A stretch of DNA of 58,674 nt from Alphaproteobacteria bacterium (GCA_015232335.1 JADFZV010000019.1:1-58674), one strand, 5' to 3'; counted from the stretch's first letter, positions 1 through 7,467 are shown. Translations and numbers: made by a program. Notes: generated by a model not told the origin, from the letters alone.

Positions 1-125
1 ATGAGCGCAAAGATTTTCTGCCCCCTGAATTCCCCCCAACTGCTTCCCCCATGCTTCCCCGAAACGGCAAGCGCCCGGACCCATGCCGCAGCACGCCTAG
101 CAACACATTGATATCTTTTGAAAAA
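1..125. other. Chromosomal flank left of the integrated element
   Basis: No gene is visible here. Bases 101-125 resemble bases 5647-5671 at the other end of the element (4 mismatches in 25), so the direct repeat continues imperfectly beyond the tRNA 3' end. This stretch would have been the original DNA downstream of the tRNA-Gly gene before integration. I see no clear terminator hairpin in it. Confidence 0.5.
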
Positions 126-171
126 TTGGAGCGGGCGAAGGGATTCGAACCCTCGACCCCAACCTTGGCAA
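126..171. repeat. Left attachment site, tRNA-Gly 3' fragment
   Basis: This 46-bp stretch is identical to 5672-5717. Read on the minus strand it runs from the anticodon loop through the T-arm to the CCA end of tRNA-Gly. The 5' half of a tRNA is absent on the right-hand side, so this is an att half and not a working tRNA gene. Confidence 0.9.
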
Positions 172-205
172 AACTATGCCCATACTAGGACGTGAGTTCC
201 TCAAA

Positions 206-219
206 ATTGCTATAGCAAT
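206..219. promoter_or_regulatory. Palindrome ATTGCTATAGCAAT near left end
   Basis: This perfect 14-bp palindrome contains the ATTGCT core of the terminal repeats in both orientations. It lies between the left att core and the integrase gene. It could be a further arm site for integrase or a binding site for the AlpA-like protein; both are inference. Confidence 0.4.
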
Positions 220-288
220 ATAAACCAAAGGCTTGTCATAGTTTTTAGCCTCTGCTGGTTCCTCTACTTATCCACATTTAGATTTTTG

Positions 289-308
289 GTGATTGCTATG
301 TGATTGCT
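289..308 (+). repeat. Paired arm-type repeat, left end
   Basis: The 20-bp sequence GTGATTGCTATGTGATTGCT holds two direct copies of GTGATTGCT separated by AT. The same 20 bp occurs at 5587-5606 at the other end of the element. It starts 118 bp inside the att core and ends 32 bp before the integrase start. Integrases with an N-terminal arm-binding domain bind such repeats, so this is a probable arm site that may also regulate int. Confidence 0.65.
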
Positions 309-340
309 AGCTATACTGCTCTCAGATTGAGAGGTGGCAT

Positions 341-1630
341 ATGCAGGCCAAAATCATAAAGCGAACCGTGGACGGCATAGCCCCCCAGGCCACCGATCTT
401 TTCGTATGGGATTCAGGAGATGGAGCCGTCAAGGGCTTTGGCCTTAAGGTCACTCCAGCCGGGCGCAAAATTTACATCTTTCAGTACCGCATCGGCGGCA
501 GAGGTTCGGCGACACGCCGCTATACCATCGGCGAGCATGGCCCCTGGACCCCTGACAAGGCCAGGGTACGGGCCGAAGACCTGGGCCGCCTAATCAGCAA
601 AAATATCGACCCCTTGAGTCAGGAACGGGAGGAGCTTGCGACAAAGAAGGCTCTAGCTATCGAATCGGAACGGTCTAAGGATCGGTCCTTTAGCGTTTTT
701 GCCGAGCGCTACATCAAACGGCGGGTGGCAGGCCTGGATAGCGGCAAACAGATCGAAAGCACCCTGCGCAAGCGGTTCATGACGGCTTGGGAAGGGTACG
801 ATATCGCCAAGATCACCCGCGAAGATGTGGGCAAGGTTCTCGACAAGATTGTGGACGAAGGCAAACCAAGTGCCGCCTGGAACGCCCTTCGGGCTGTCCG
901 ACCCCTCTTCAACTATGCCCTTGAACGCGGTCTGATCGCCGTTAATCCTGCCAGCCGGATTCGCCCCGATGTGATCGAGGCCAGCCGGGATCGCGTGTTG
1001 ACCGATAAGGAGCTGGTCGAGATTTGGCAGGCAACCTCAGAAATGGCTTACCCGTTCGGCAGCATGGTCCGTCTTCTGATGCTGACCGGACAACGGCGCA
1101 ACGAGGTGGCCGAAATGCAGTGGGCGGAGCTTGACCTTGCCGCCGGTCTTTGGACGATCCCTGGCGAGCGAACCAAGAATGAGAAGGGCCATATCATCCA
1201 TCTGTCTCCCCAGTCCCTTAAGATAATGGGCGATCTGCCGAAGCTGTCGGAAAAGTTTGTGTTCTCCACGAACGGCGAAGCGCCTGTTTCCGGCTTCTCG
1301 AAAGCCAAGGATAGATTGGACGGCCTGATCGCCAAGGCAAGAAATATAGCGTCGATCGAAGGGGCGATGCCGGATTGGACCCTTCACGACTTACGGCGCA
1401 CCTTGGCGACGGGATTGGCCGATATGGGTATCGCGCCATATATCGCCGAGAAGATTCTCAACCACAATCCCAAGGCCCTTGGCGGCGTGGCGGGCATCTA
1501 TAATCGGCATGAATACCTTGCCGAGCGCAAAGCAGCTATCGAGGCCTGGGGACGGCGCATTGAAGGAATTGTTGAAGGAACAGGCGGAAGCAACGTGTTG
1601 CCGTTTCTGGCGATAGAAAGGCCTGCTTGA
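341..1630 (+). CDS. int: Tyrosine-family site-specific integrase
   Basis: This 429-residue protein would integrate and excise the element at tRNA-Gly. The N-terminal ~90 residues resemble the DUF4102 arm-binding domain of P4-type prophage integrases (residues GFGLKVTPAGRKIYIFQYR near 31-49). A SAM-like core-binding domain follows. The catalytic domain shows TGQRRNE with the first catalytic Arg, HDLRRT (HxxR box), an LNH histidine and the IYNRHEY region with the nucleophilic Tyr. Length is normal for the family. The ATG at 341 follows a GAGGTGG ribosome site. It lies next to the tRNA fragment, the usual place for such genes. The TGA stop overlaps the ATG of the next gene, suggesting coupled translation. 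Confidence 0.95.
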   Translation: MQAKIIKRTVDGIAPQATDLFVWDSGDGAVKGFGLKVTPAGRKIYIFQYRIGGRGSATRRYTIGEHGPWTPDKARVRAEDLGRLISKNIDPLSQEREELATKKALAIESERSKDRSFSVFAERYIKRRVAGLDSGKQIESTLRKRFMTAWEGYDIAKITREDVGKVLDKIVDEGKPSAAWNALRAVRPLFNYALERGLIAVNPASRIRPDVIEASRDRVLTDKELVEIWQATSEMAYPFGSMVRLLMLTGQRRNEVAEMQWAELDLAAGLWTIPGERTKNEKGHIIHLSPQSLKIMGDLPKLSEKFVFSTNGEAPVSGFSKAKDRLDGLIAKARNIASIEGAMPDWTLHDLRRTLATGLADMGIAPYIAEKILNHNPKALGGVAGIYNRHEYLAERKAAIEAWGRRIEGIVEGTGGSNVLPFLAIERPA

Positions 1631-2574
1631 TGCCGATCCTTCAAGTTCCAAATTTCTTGCTTGTTCAGGTATTTAGCGCCATGATGTCAGCGGTTTGCTA
1701 TCCAATAGACATAAAGCAACAATCGTTCTTTGCCACAGGAATCGAGCGGCTTGTTATTACAAGCGTTGTTGAGTTGGGATTTCATAAAATTTCACCAGCC
1801 AATCAATCCACCTACAGCACTCTGGCAAGGCACGCTGGGGCATTCCCAATCAAGCTAGATAGACTTACTGAGAAAATTGATCATGGCCGTGAGATAGCGC
1901 GTGATCTTTTGGGAACAACGATGTCCTTGCATAGATATCTCCCCGATCACGCAAGCCTTGAGAAGGCAGGCCTTATTCTGGAGCAACGTTATAGGGGCAG
2001 GAAAATCCCTAAGAAGCGTAACGCCCACAAGGTCGCGTGGCGAAGTTACAAAAGCGTTGCGCCCATCTTGCTATCGTTTCAATTCCACATGGATGAACTT
2101 GAGGCTGCCTGCTCCTATTTTGACGATTCGTCGGAGGACGCGTCGTTTGAGGAGCAATTCGCACCTGAGGCCCAAGAGCCAATTACTGATGAAGAACGTA
2201 TTACTGCTGAGACTGAATTTGACGTCATTCAGTCTCGGCTATTGGAGGTTAACTTTTTGTCGATGAGCAAGATGGAGCAGGAGACTTTTTGCAACAACGA
2301 ATTTGGAGAAGGAGCTTATGTAGGCTTCATGGCCTTTTTGAATCTGATGTCCGTTATGGCAAAAATCGTCGCCACGGCCCGGCAGATTTCTGTTGATGCT
2401 TCACAAGCCTACGCACATGGTCAGAAGAAAAAGAGGGAGAAGCCCTTGCTTCGACTCGGAGAAGTCTGGCGCATCCCCCCAAAATATATTTGCGAAGACA
2501 CTGAAGTGCGGTATCTGCCTTTATCAGATGAGGATGTAAAAATCTTTTACTCCCAAGCCCAAGGTAATCCTTAG
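1630..2574 (+). CDS. Element cargo protein of unknown function
   Basis: I do not recognise this 314-residue protein. The ATG at 1630 overlaps the integrase stop (TGATG); a TTG one codon earlier and an ATG at 1681 are alternatives. The middle part (about 150-215) is strongly acidic, followed by a hydrophobic stretch around 230-250 and a basic Lys/Arg patch near 270 (KKKREK). No signal peptide or catalytic motif stands out. Base composition is visibly more AT-rich than the chromosome, with rarer codons, in keeping with horizontal transfer. Coupling to int suggests co-expression. It could be a regulator, an accessory protein for element maintenance, or a defence gene; the sequence alone cannot decide. 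Confidence 0.6.
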   Translation: MPILQVPNFLLVQVFSAMMSAVCYPIDIKQQSFFATGIERLVITSVVELGFHKISPANQSTYSTLARHAGAFPIKLDRLTEKIDHGREIARDLLGTTMSLHRYLPDHASLEKAGLILEQRYRGRKIPKKRNAHKVAWRSYKSVAPILLSFQFHMDELEAACSYFDDSSEDASFEEQFAPEAQEPITDEERITAETEFDVIQSRLLEVNFLSMSKMEQETFCNNEFGEGAYVGFMAFLNLMSVMAKIVATARQISVDASQAYAHGQKKKREKPLLRLGEVWRIPPKYICEDTEVRYLPLSDEDVKIFYSQAQGNP

Positions 2575-2682
2575 TCAACCTGTACGAAAAAAATAGTACG
2601 GATGGCCCGCTTATTTTAGCCCCCCTACCGTCATCTCCAGGCACGGATGGTCCGCGCCATTCACAAACGGAGGTGACATTCA

Positions 2683-2901
2683 ATGTCCCAAGAAAACCAT
2701 TCCCGAAAACTTCGGGCACCAGAGGCGGCGGATTACCTCGGCCTCTCGCCCTCTACCCTGGCTAAGATGCGCCTGCGCGGCGATGGCCCCACCTATTCGA
2801 AGGCGGGCCGTAAGGTTGTGCTGTACGACATGGCAAATCTTGATTCCTGGTTCGCCAGCCGCCAGCGCCGCTCAACCTCGGAAAAGGGGAATGTGCGATG
2901 A
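2683..2901 (+). CDS. AlpA/MerR-like helix-turn-helix excisionase or regulator
   Basis: This 72-residue protein has the fold signature of AlpA/Xis-type winged helices: LRAPEAADYLGLSPSTLAK (helix-turn-helix, about residues 10-28), then GDGPTYSKAGRKVVLYD (wing) and an LDSWF motif. Such proteins act as recombination directionality factors or activate integrase transcription in P4-like islands. A strong GGAGGTGA site precedes the ATG at 2683. The stop overlaps the ATG of the next gene. Its place in an element with an integrase supports a role in excision; DNA targets may be the terminal repeats (inference). Confidence 0.85.
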   Translation: MSQENHSRKLRAPEAADYLGLSPSTLAKMRLRGDGPTYSKAGRKVVLYDMANLDSWFASRQRRSTSEKGNVR

Positions 2902-3113
2902 AGCCCAATCGTCAACTCAGCACCCAAGAACAAAATGCCGCCCTCATGAAGGAACTGGAGGCACTGTGGGCACTGTTCGAGTGCATGGTCTGCGAGACCC
3001 CATGCGAACACATTCTCTGTAACAGCGATGCGCTGGAAAAGCTCCTTGCTGAATCGGGGTCAATGGTGCTTGCGGGGAACCGTTTTGGCACAAAACGGGC
3101 GAAGCACCATTGA
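2898..3113 (+). CDS. Small hypothetical protein downstream of the AlpA-like gene
   Basis: This 71-residue reading frame begins in an ATGA overlap with the AlpA-like gene, so it is probably translated by coupling. It carries four Cys in the central part (ECMVCETPCEHILC, about residues 28-41), an arrangement that could bind a metal, and a basic C-terminus ending KRAKHH. I do not recognise a family. It is short and could be spurious, but the start-stop overlap and the position in a compact element favour a real gene. Confidence 0.5.
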   Translation: MKPNRQLSTQEQNAALMKELEALWALFECMVCETPCEHILCNSDALEKLLAESGSMVLAGNRFGTKRAKHH

Positions 3114-3145
3114 CGCCGCCCCTTGCTCATATGCTGGACAGCAGC

Positions 3146-3305
3146 GGGTGCAGATCATTCATGGGTCTGCACCCCTGCCTAGCGGCGAGCGTTCTACAAC
3201 CACGCCTGACGAATGCGCAAGGCCAAGCAAGCGGCCCGTGCTAGCGGAGGCGAGCGGGCCGCTTGCGGCCTGCGCAGCTTGGGGGTGTCCCTGTAGCACA
3301 CCCCC
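3146..3305. repeat. Three inverted repeats upstream of rep, possible origin
   Basis: Three hairpins lie in the gap before the Rep gene: arms 3146-3154/3166-3174 (9 bp, perfect); arms 3228-3238/3255-3265 (11 bp, perfect), extended imperfectly outward to 3215-3275; and arms 3281-3288/3298-3305 (8 bp, perfect). Rolling-circle initiators nick hairpin-forming origins close to their genes, so this could be the replication or transfer origin. None of the hairpins is followed by a T-run, so a simple terminator is less likely. Base 3306 is 15 bp before the rep start. Confidence 0.5.
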
Positions 3306-3320
3306 CTAAGGATACATGAG

Positions 3321-4490
3321 ATGGAAGCAAAACTGATCTATTCGAACTTTGACGGTCTGGACGTTTCTTTTCAAGGCGCATTGCCCAGAAACATACTGGG
3401 GCATCTAGAGGACACGAGAGAGGCCGCTAAAAGGAATCGCGGCGATTACCCCTTGCTGGTGGGCGATGCAGACAGCGGATATCTGTGCCTGATGGTGGGC
3501 GAATCAGGATCGCGAGGCGGCTATGCCTATCGCTTCGATACCGGGCAGGATGGCGCAACCTGGTTCGTTGCCAACAGCGAAGACCCCGAGCGATGGAATA
3601 TCCGCGCCTCGGCCCACAGCCTCGCCCTGGCGCTGCATGGCTATCAAGGTGTTAAGGCGCAGATGCTCAATCTTCTGGCCCAGCTTGGTGCAATCGGCCC
3701 CAAATGGGACGAGGCCCGTCAACTGATGCTTCCCATGGAACGGATCAGCCGCATCGATTTCTGCTGCGATTTCCATGTCGAGAGCCTGAGCCCCTCGGCA
3801 GACGATTTCGTCGCCCATGCCCGCCATACAAGGCGCGAGCATCGGGAACAGTTGGATGCTGATGTCACGGCGCAAGGAAACCGCGTGCAGTCAATCCGCG
3901 TTGGCGAAATGCCCAACCGCCAAGTGGCAATTTACAATAAGACCAAGGAAATTGTCGTCCATGGCAAATCATACTGGTGGGACAATTGGGGCATCGATCC
4001 CAAGTCCTTCTCGGGCGAAATCTGGCGCGTCGAACCCAGGGCCGGAAAGAAAGAACTGGATTTCTGGAACTTGAAAAGCTTTGCCGATTTTGAGGCCAAG
4101 GCTGGCGACGTAATGCTAGGTATTCTTGGCGCCATCCGCTACACGGTGCCGAATGGCGACACGAACCGCAGCCGCTGGCCGCTGCATCCGATCTGGCAAG
4201 CCAGCATCGACAAGGCCAATAGCGCTCTTGCCCCCTATATCTCAAAGGCCGAACGCAAGAAGGTGCTGGAAGGCCTGCGCGAAGACCGCATTCAAATGTT
4301 CTTCACGCAGTTCCGGGGCTCGCTCACCTCGCTAACCGCTCTCATGGGCCTGGATATCTCGGAACTGCCGGCAACCATCGATGCCGTAGCCGAGGATGCG
4401 CTGCGGGCGCTGAAGGATAACCCGGAAGGTGCGGGGAGGAAGTTCAGTCAGGCGGATATGCGGTATAGGGCTTTGACAGGGAATGAATAG
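3321..4490 (+). CDS. Rep_trans-family replication initiation protein (or MobT-like relaxase)
   Basis: The 389-residue protein resembles replication initiation factors of PF02486, which nick a double-stranded origin for rolling-circle replication; members of the same family serve as MobT relaxases in some integrative conjugative elements. Visible motifs are RIDFCCDFHVE near residue 140 (metal-binding region), RQVAIYNKTKE near 197-207 with the candidate catalytic Tyr, and EIWRVEPRAGKKELDF near 233-248. The C-terminal third is not recognised. The start at 3321 follows AAGGATACATGAG. It is preceded by three inverted repeats that may be its target. A Rep with an integrase suggests the excised circle can replicate or be mobilised (inference). 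Confidence 0.8.
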   Translation: MEAKLIYSNFDGLDVSFQGALPRNILGHLEDTREAAKRNRGDYPLLVGDADSGYLCLMVGESGSRGGYAYRFDTGQDGATWFVANSEDPERWNIRASAHSLALALHGYQGVKAQMLNLLAQLGAIGPKWDEARQLMLPMERISRIDFCCDFHVESLSPSADDFVAHARHTRREHREQLDADVTAQGNRVQSIRVGEMPNRQVAIYNKTKEIVVHGKSYWWDNWGIDPKSFSGEIWRVEPRAGKKELDFWNLKSFADFEAKAGDVMLGILGAIRYTVPNGDTNRSRWPLHPIWQASIDKANSALAPYISKAERKKVLEGLREDRIQMFFTQFRGSLTSLTALMGLDISELPATIDAVAEDALRALKDNPEGAGRKFSQADMRYRALTGNE

Positions 4491-4520
4491 TTGCGGAACC
4501 ATCAAAGCCCATCGCGCAAA

Positions 4521-5345
4521 TTACGTGATGGATTTAGCCCCCTCTATCCAGAGCCGTTTTATTCGTCCTGTGTTTGAGGTCACGGCTCTCGCCAATATTT
4601 CTACTTCTGATGGAAGATTTGTATCTTTTTGTCTCAAACTCCATGACAATAGTTCGGACAATTCTGTGTGCCTAAACGCGTCCACCTGAGAAAATGATAA
4701 AACTTTTCTGTGTTCATTTGTGTAGATTCTTCCATTTCCAGTAAGAAGATTTAGGCGGCTTACAAAGCCAGTCAATAAAACAGTTTCTTCAGACCAGTTT
4801 GAAGCAGAAGTATATTCTTTTGTATCAATATCAAAATGGATCTGATTGGTATCACCAATGGTTAATACTATTGTTTCTTCCTCATTAATTGGCGCGTGGA
4901 CTGAGGCGATATGTGGTTCTACTTTTTCTACTAATGACTCAAAATACGGCTCCTGTCGCTGAAACTTCCTAGCAGAATCTTCATATTGCTCATCTGTTAA
5001 TAACCCAGCAGACTGCTTTATTACAAAATCGATAAAGCGGGTGATGTAGTTCCCCACCACGCTCGTTGCAATTCCAGTAAAAGCCCCAGCCGCATACACA
5101 TTCGGATGAGCCGCAATTTCGGCGATCATCTCATGGATTATTGAACCCCGCTCAGGTGCTTTGGATAAAATTTGAACCTGAGACTTTTTAGTAACACGCT
5201 CAACAAGTCGTTCCTCTGTAAGACTTAAAATTATGTACGAAATTGCGCGCTGCAGACCCGCTATCATTTCCGCCTGATCTGCAGCCCTCATAAGATGTCT
5301 ATCCGCTGAGCCGCCAAGATTTTTGATTTTGATGGGAATCTCCAT
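4521..5345 (-). CDS. Element cargo protein, unknown function, possible DUF7946-like
   Basis: This protein is 274 residues from the ATG at 5345; an ATG at 5357 is an alternative, but GGTGAG is better spaced for 5345. The N-terminus (KIKNLGGSADRHLM) and the following helix (QAEMIAGLQRAISYIIL) recall island-encoded proteins of the DUF7946 type, from memory and unverified. A Gly/Ala-rich hydrophobic segment (YAAGAFTGIATSVVGNYI) around residues 83-100 may enter a membrane. The C-terminal half has a beta-rich look (ETIVLTIGDTNQIHFDID). Low GC against its surroundings indicates foreign origin. It is the only element gene on the minus strand, convergent with rep, a common layout for accessory or defence cargo. 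Function is unknown. Confidence 0.7.
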   Translation of the reverse strand: MEIPIKIKNLGGSADRHLMRAADQAEMIAGLQRAISYIILSLTEERLVERVTKKSQVQILSKAPERGSIIHEMIAEIAAHPNVYAAGAFTGIATSVVGNYITRFIDFVIKQSAGLLTDEQYEDSARKFQRQEPYFESLVEKVEPHIASVHAPINEEETIVLTIGDTNQIHFDIDTKEYTSASNWSEETVLLTGFVSRLNLLTGNGRIYTNEHRKVLSFSQVDAFRHTELSELLSWSLRQKDTNLPSEVEILARAVTSNTGRIKRLWIEGAKSIT

Positions 5346-5461
5346 CTCACTCACCATCCTGATTAATTGACAGACACACAACTCGCACTCTACTGAAAGG
5401 TTTGTGCAAGATCAATGTGAACTGTAACGGGTCGGATTGGCCAACCATTGGCTATGCATAA

Positions 5462-5469
5462 TGATTGCT
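5462..5469 (+). repeat. Extra TGATTGCT copy near right end
   Basis: This 8-bp TGATTGCT matches the core of the paired terminal repeats at 289-308 and 5587-5606. It lies 118 bp inside the right pair. It could be an outlying arm site; a chance match cannot be excluded. Confidence 0.35.
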
Positions 5470-5586
5470 TAGGAACGGAATGGAGCAAATGGCACTGCGG
5501 TTTTTCGCGGGGCACCATGGCGACAAGCACTAACGTTCCGGCCTCTACCTCGATCCTTTTCAGCGGCTCCCCTCTATACCCGCCCC

Positions 5587-5606
5587 GTGATTGCTATGTG
5601 ATTGCT
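5587..5606 (+). repeat. Paired arm-type repeat, right end
   Basis: These 20 bp are identical to 289-308: two GTGATTGCT copies separated by AT. The pair ends 65 bp from the right att core. An identical pair near both ends of the element, in the same orientation, points to integrase arm sites. Confidence 0.65.
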
Positions 5607-5619
5607 GAACGCGAGAAAT

Positions 5620-5642
5620 CAAAAGGCCGCCCAACGGCGGCC
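5620..5642 (-). terminator. Intrinsic terminator downstream of tRNA-Gly
   Basis: On the minus strand GGCCGCC-GTTG-GGCGGCC is followed by TTTT, a perfect 7-bp stem 30 bp beyond the tRNA CCA end. It lies inside the element, so the element seems to have brought a terminator that replaces the tRNA's original downstream region. Confidence 0.75.
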
Positions 5643-5671
5643 CGCCCAACACATTGATTTTATTTGAAAAT

Positions 5672-5717
5672 TTGGAGCGGGCGAAGGGATTCGAACCCTC
5701 GACCCCAACCTTGGCAA
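5672..5717. repeat. Right attachment site, 3' part of intact tRNA-Gly
   Basis: This 46-bp stretch is identical to 126-171. It covers the anticodon loop to the CCA end of the tRNA-Gly gene, so the recombination product restores a complete tRNA. Confidence 0.9.
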
Positions 5718-5747
5718 GGTTGTGCTCTACCCCTGAGCTACGCCCGC
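5673..5747 (-). tRNA. glyT: tRNA-Gly(GCC)
   Basis: The 75-nt minus-strand sequence begins GCGGGCGTAGCTCAG and ends CGCCCGCTCCA, with an encoded CCA. Acceptor arms GCGGGCG and CGCCCGC pair perfectly. The anticodon loop is CTTGCCAAG, with anticodon GCC at 5713-5715, and the T-arm has GGTTCGAATCC. It is the target of the element to its left, whose 3' segment now forms the gene's 3' half. Confidence 0.97.
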
Positions 5748-5789
5748 TCGATGGCGCGTTTCGGCCCTTTGGGGGGCCGGAAGGCGCGC

Positions 5790-5817
5790 ATCATACGCAA
5801 ACGAGGCGTCATTGCAA
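5790..5817 (-). promoter_or_regulatory. Sigma-70-type promoter of tRNA-Gly
   Basis: On the minus strand TTGCAA (5812-5817) and TATGAT (5790-5795) are separated by 16 bp. The predicted start is about 35 nt before the tRNA 5' end, with a GC-rich hairpin in the short leader. This side is chromosomal, so the promoter was not disturbed by the integration. Confidence 0.7.
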
Positions 5818-5911
5818 GTCTCTTGTGGCGTCCGCCTTGCCCTTTGCCCTTGCCAAGCGCAAGCTTTCCCTCCATCTAATGGGCGGATCGACGTCAAGGG
5901 AGCCCTAACCC

Positions 5912-6853
5912 ATGGAGTTCATTATCAATCAGGATGGCGCCGCCCAACAGGGCGCCACCAGCGCCAGGCCCGCCCCGGCGGGGGATCTAATCAAGGAGTC
6001 GAGCATGGCCAGCTTCATGGCCGATGTCATCGAAGCCTCGCGCCATTGCCTGATTCTGGTGGATTTCTGGGCCACTTGGTGCGGGCCCTGCAAGCAGCTG
6101 GGACCACTTCTTGAAAAGCTGGTGCGCCAATTGAACGGCGCCGTGCGACTGGTCAAGATCGATGTCGACAAAAATCAGCAGCTGGCTGGACAGTTGGGCA
6201 TCCAATCGGTGCCCACGGTCTATGCCTTCAAGGACGGCCGCCCGGTCGATGCCTTCGCGGGCGCTTTGCCCGAAAGCCAGATCAAAGACTTCATCAAGCG
6301 CCATCTGGGTAAAGCGAACCCTGGCGACGCCCTGGCCGAGGCGTTGGCCGTGGCCGAGGAAATGCTGGCAGCGGGCGATGTGGCCGGGGCCGCCGACATC
6401 TTCGCCCAGATTCTGGGGGCCGAGCCGGAAAATCCCGAAGCCCTGGGCGGCTTGGCCAGATGCGAAATCAAGGCCGGTCAGTTGGATCAGGCCGAGCAGA
6501 TTCTGGCTCACGCCCCCCCGGCGATACAAAACCATGCCGCGCTTGCTGCAGCAAAGGCCGCCCTTGATCTGGCCCGCCAGGCCGCCAAGGCGGGGCCGCT
6601 GATCGAGCTTCGGCACAAGCTTGAGCAAAATCCCAAGGACCATCAAATTCGCTTCGATCTGGCTCTGGCCTATTACGCCAATGGCGAGAACGAAGCCGCC
6701 GTCGATGAATTGCTGGAGATCATCAAGCGCGACCGCAAATGGAATGAGGAAGCCGCCAGAAAGCAACTGGTCACCTTCTTCGACGCCTTTGGTCAGGCCG
6801 ATCCCCTGACCGTCGAAAGTCGGCGCAAGCTCTCGTCGATTCTGTTTTCGTAA
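5912..6853 (+). CDS. cnoX: CnoX/YbbN-like thioredoxin-TPR chaperedoxin
   Basis: The 313-residue protein has a thioredoxin domain (about 25-130) with the redox motif WCGPC at 56-60 and the cis-Pro region [11 protein letters not shown]-like helices follow (about 140-313, with repeated AL/AA patterns such as DPAENPEAL-type spacing). Proteins of this build protect client proteins from oxidative aggregation and pass them to GroEL or DnaK. Escherichia coli CnoX lacks the catalytic pair, whereas this one keeps both Cys and so may also act as a reductase (family knowledge). AGGGAG precedes the ATG; an in-frame ATG at 6005 is less likely. It heads a probable operon with the next two genes. Confidence 0.88.
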   Translation: MEFIINQDGAAQQGATSARPAPAGDLIKESSMASFMADVIEASRHCLILVDFWATWCGPCKQLGPLLEKLVRQLNGAVRLVKIDVDKNQQLAGQLGIQSVPTVYAFKDGRPVDAFAGALPESQIKDFIKRHLGKANPGDALAEALAVAEEMLAAGDVAGAADIFAQILGAEPENPEALGGLARCEIKAGQLDQAEQILAHAPPAIQNHAALAAAKAALDLARQAAKAGPLIELRHKLEQNPKDHQIRFDLALAYYANGENEAAVDELLEIIKRDRKWNEEAARKQLVTFFDAFGQADPLTVESRRKLSSILFS

Positions 6854-6864
6854 AGGACCCTGGC

Positions 6865-7068
6865 ATGACCCAAATCCCGCCCGAGATCGATCCCAAGCTT
6901 TTGGAAATCCTGGTATGCCCGCTGACCAAGGGTCCGCTGACTTACGACCGCGCCGCCCAGGAACTGATCAGCCCCCAAGCCGGTCTGGCCTATCCCATCC
7001 GCGACGGCATTCCCATCATGCTGGCCGACGAGGCCCGCCCGCTCGATCAGGCCAAGGGCGGCGCATGA
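6865..7068 (+). CDS. Trm112/YcaR-family small protein
   Basis: The 67-residue protein has the family pattern [14 protein letters not shown] near the start, then [19 protein letters not shown]. Bacterial members (UPF0434, Trm112-like) are small and may assist methyltransferases or zinc handling; only one Cys is present here, so a full zinc site is absent. It starts 11 nt after cnoX, and its stop overlaps the following ATG, indicating one transcript of three genes. Confidence 0.85.
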   Translation: MTQIPPEIDPKLLEILVCPLTKGPLTYDRAAQELISPQAGLAYPIRDGIPIMLADEARPLDQAKGGA

Positions 7069-7448
7069 GCGAATTCGGCACCCAACACTGGCCGCTTGAG
7101 ATTCATCTGAACCGCGCCGAAAAGCGCTTGGACGTCACCTTCGACGATGGCCTGCATTTCACTTTTCCCGCCGAGTTCCTGCGCGTCAACAGCCCATCGG
7201 CTGAGGTGCAAGGCCATTCGCCCGCCGAGCGGAAACTGGTCAGCGGGCGCAGCCATGTCGGCATTCTCGAAGTCAAGCCGGTGGGCAATTACGCCGTCAA
7301 GCTGGTCTTCGACGATCTGCATGACAGCGGCTTATATAGCTGGGATCTGCTTTACGATTACGGCCAGCGCCAGGAAGAGATGTGGCAGGCCTATGAAGCG
7401 GAACTGGCCGCGGCGGGCCTTACGCGTGAGCCAGAGAAAAGGGATTGA
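7065..7448 (+). CDS. DUF971 (gamma-butyrobetaine hydroxylase-like N-terminal) protein
   Basis: This 127-residue protein begins in an ATGA overlap with the Trm112-like gene. It matches the DUF971 domain by the patterns [59 protein letters not shown] and a terminal YDYG. Stand-alone DUF971 proteins are common in proteobacteria, some next to Fe-S assembly genes, but their function is not settled. No catalytic oxygenase domain is attached. Confidence 0.85.
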   Translation: MSEFGTQHWPLEIHLNRAEKRLDVTFDDGLHFTFPAEFLRVNSPSAEVQGHSPAERKLVSGRSHVGILEVKPVGNYAVKLVFDDLHDSGLYSWDLLYDYGQRQEEMWQAYEAELAAAGLTREPEKRD

Positions 7449-7467
7449 GAGTCTCTCCGGCTGAGGC

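Larger units (their letters stand above)
126..5717. mobile_element. 5.5-kb integrative element in tRNA-Gly(GCC)
   Basis: Two identical 46-bp copies (126-171 and 5672-5717) of the 3' part of tRNA-Gly bound the segment, giving a 5546-bp unit. The right copy belongs to the intact tRNA and the left copy is an isolated 3' fragment, the usual result of site-specific integration at a tRNA anticodon loop. Inside are a tyrosine integrase next to the left end, an AlpA-like protein, a Rep_trans-family initiator and two lower-GC cargo genes. Short paired repeats lie just inside each end. There are no phage structural genes and no recognisable conjugation genes apart from the possibility that Rep acts as a MobT-type relaxase. 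It may be a mobilizable element, a phage satellite or an integrative plasmid; intact genes and ends suggest it could still move (inference). Confidence 0.9.

Noticed and set aside
126..171. Possible second tRNA gene
   Set aside because: Only the 3' 45 bases of tRNA-Gly are present; acceptor 5' strand and D-arm are absent.
3028..3309. 93-residue frame across the hairpin region before rep
   Set aside because: It overlaps the small ATGA-coupled gene in another frame and runs through the inverted repeats. No family pattern.
5654..5908. Plus-strand frames over the tRNA-Gly region
   Set aside because: They lie over the tRNA gene and its promoter and have no coding support.
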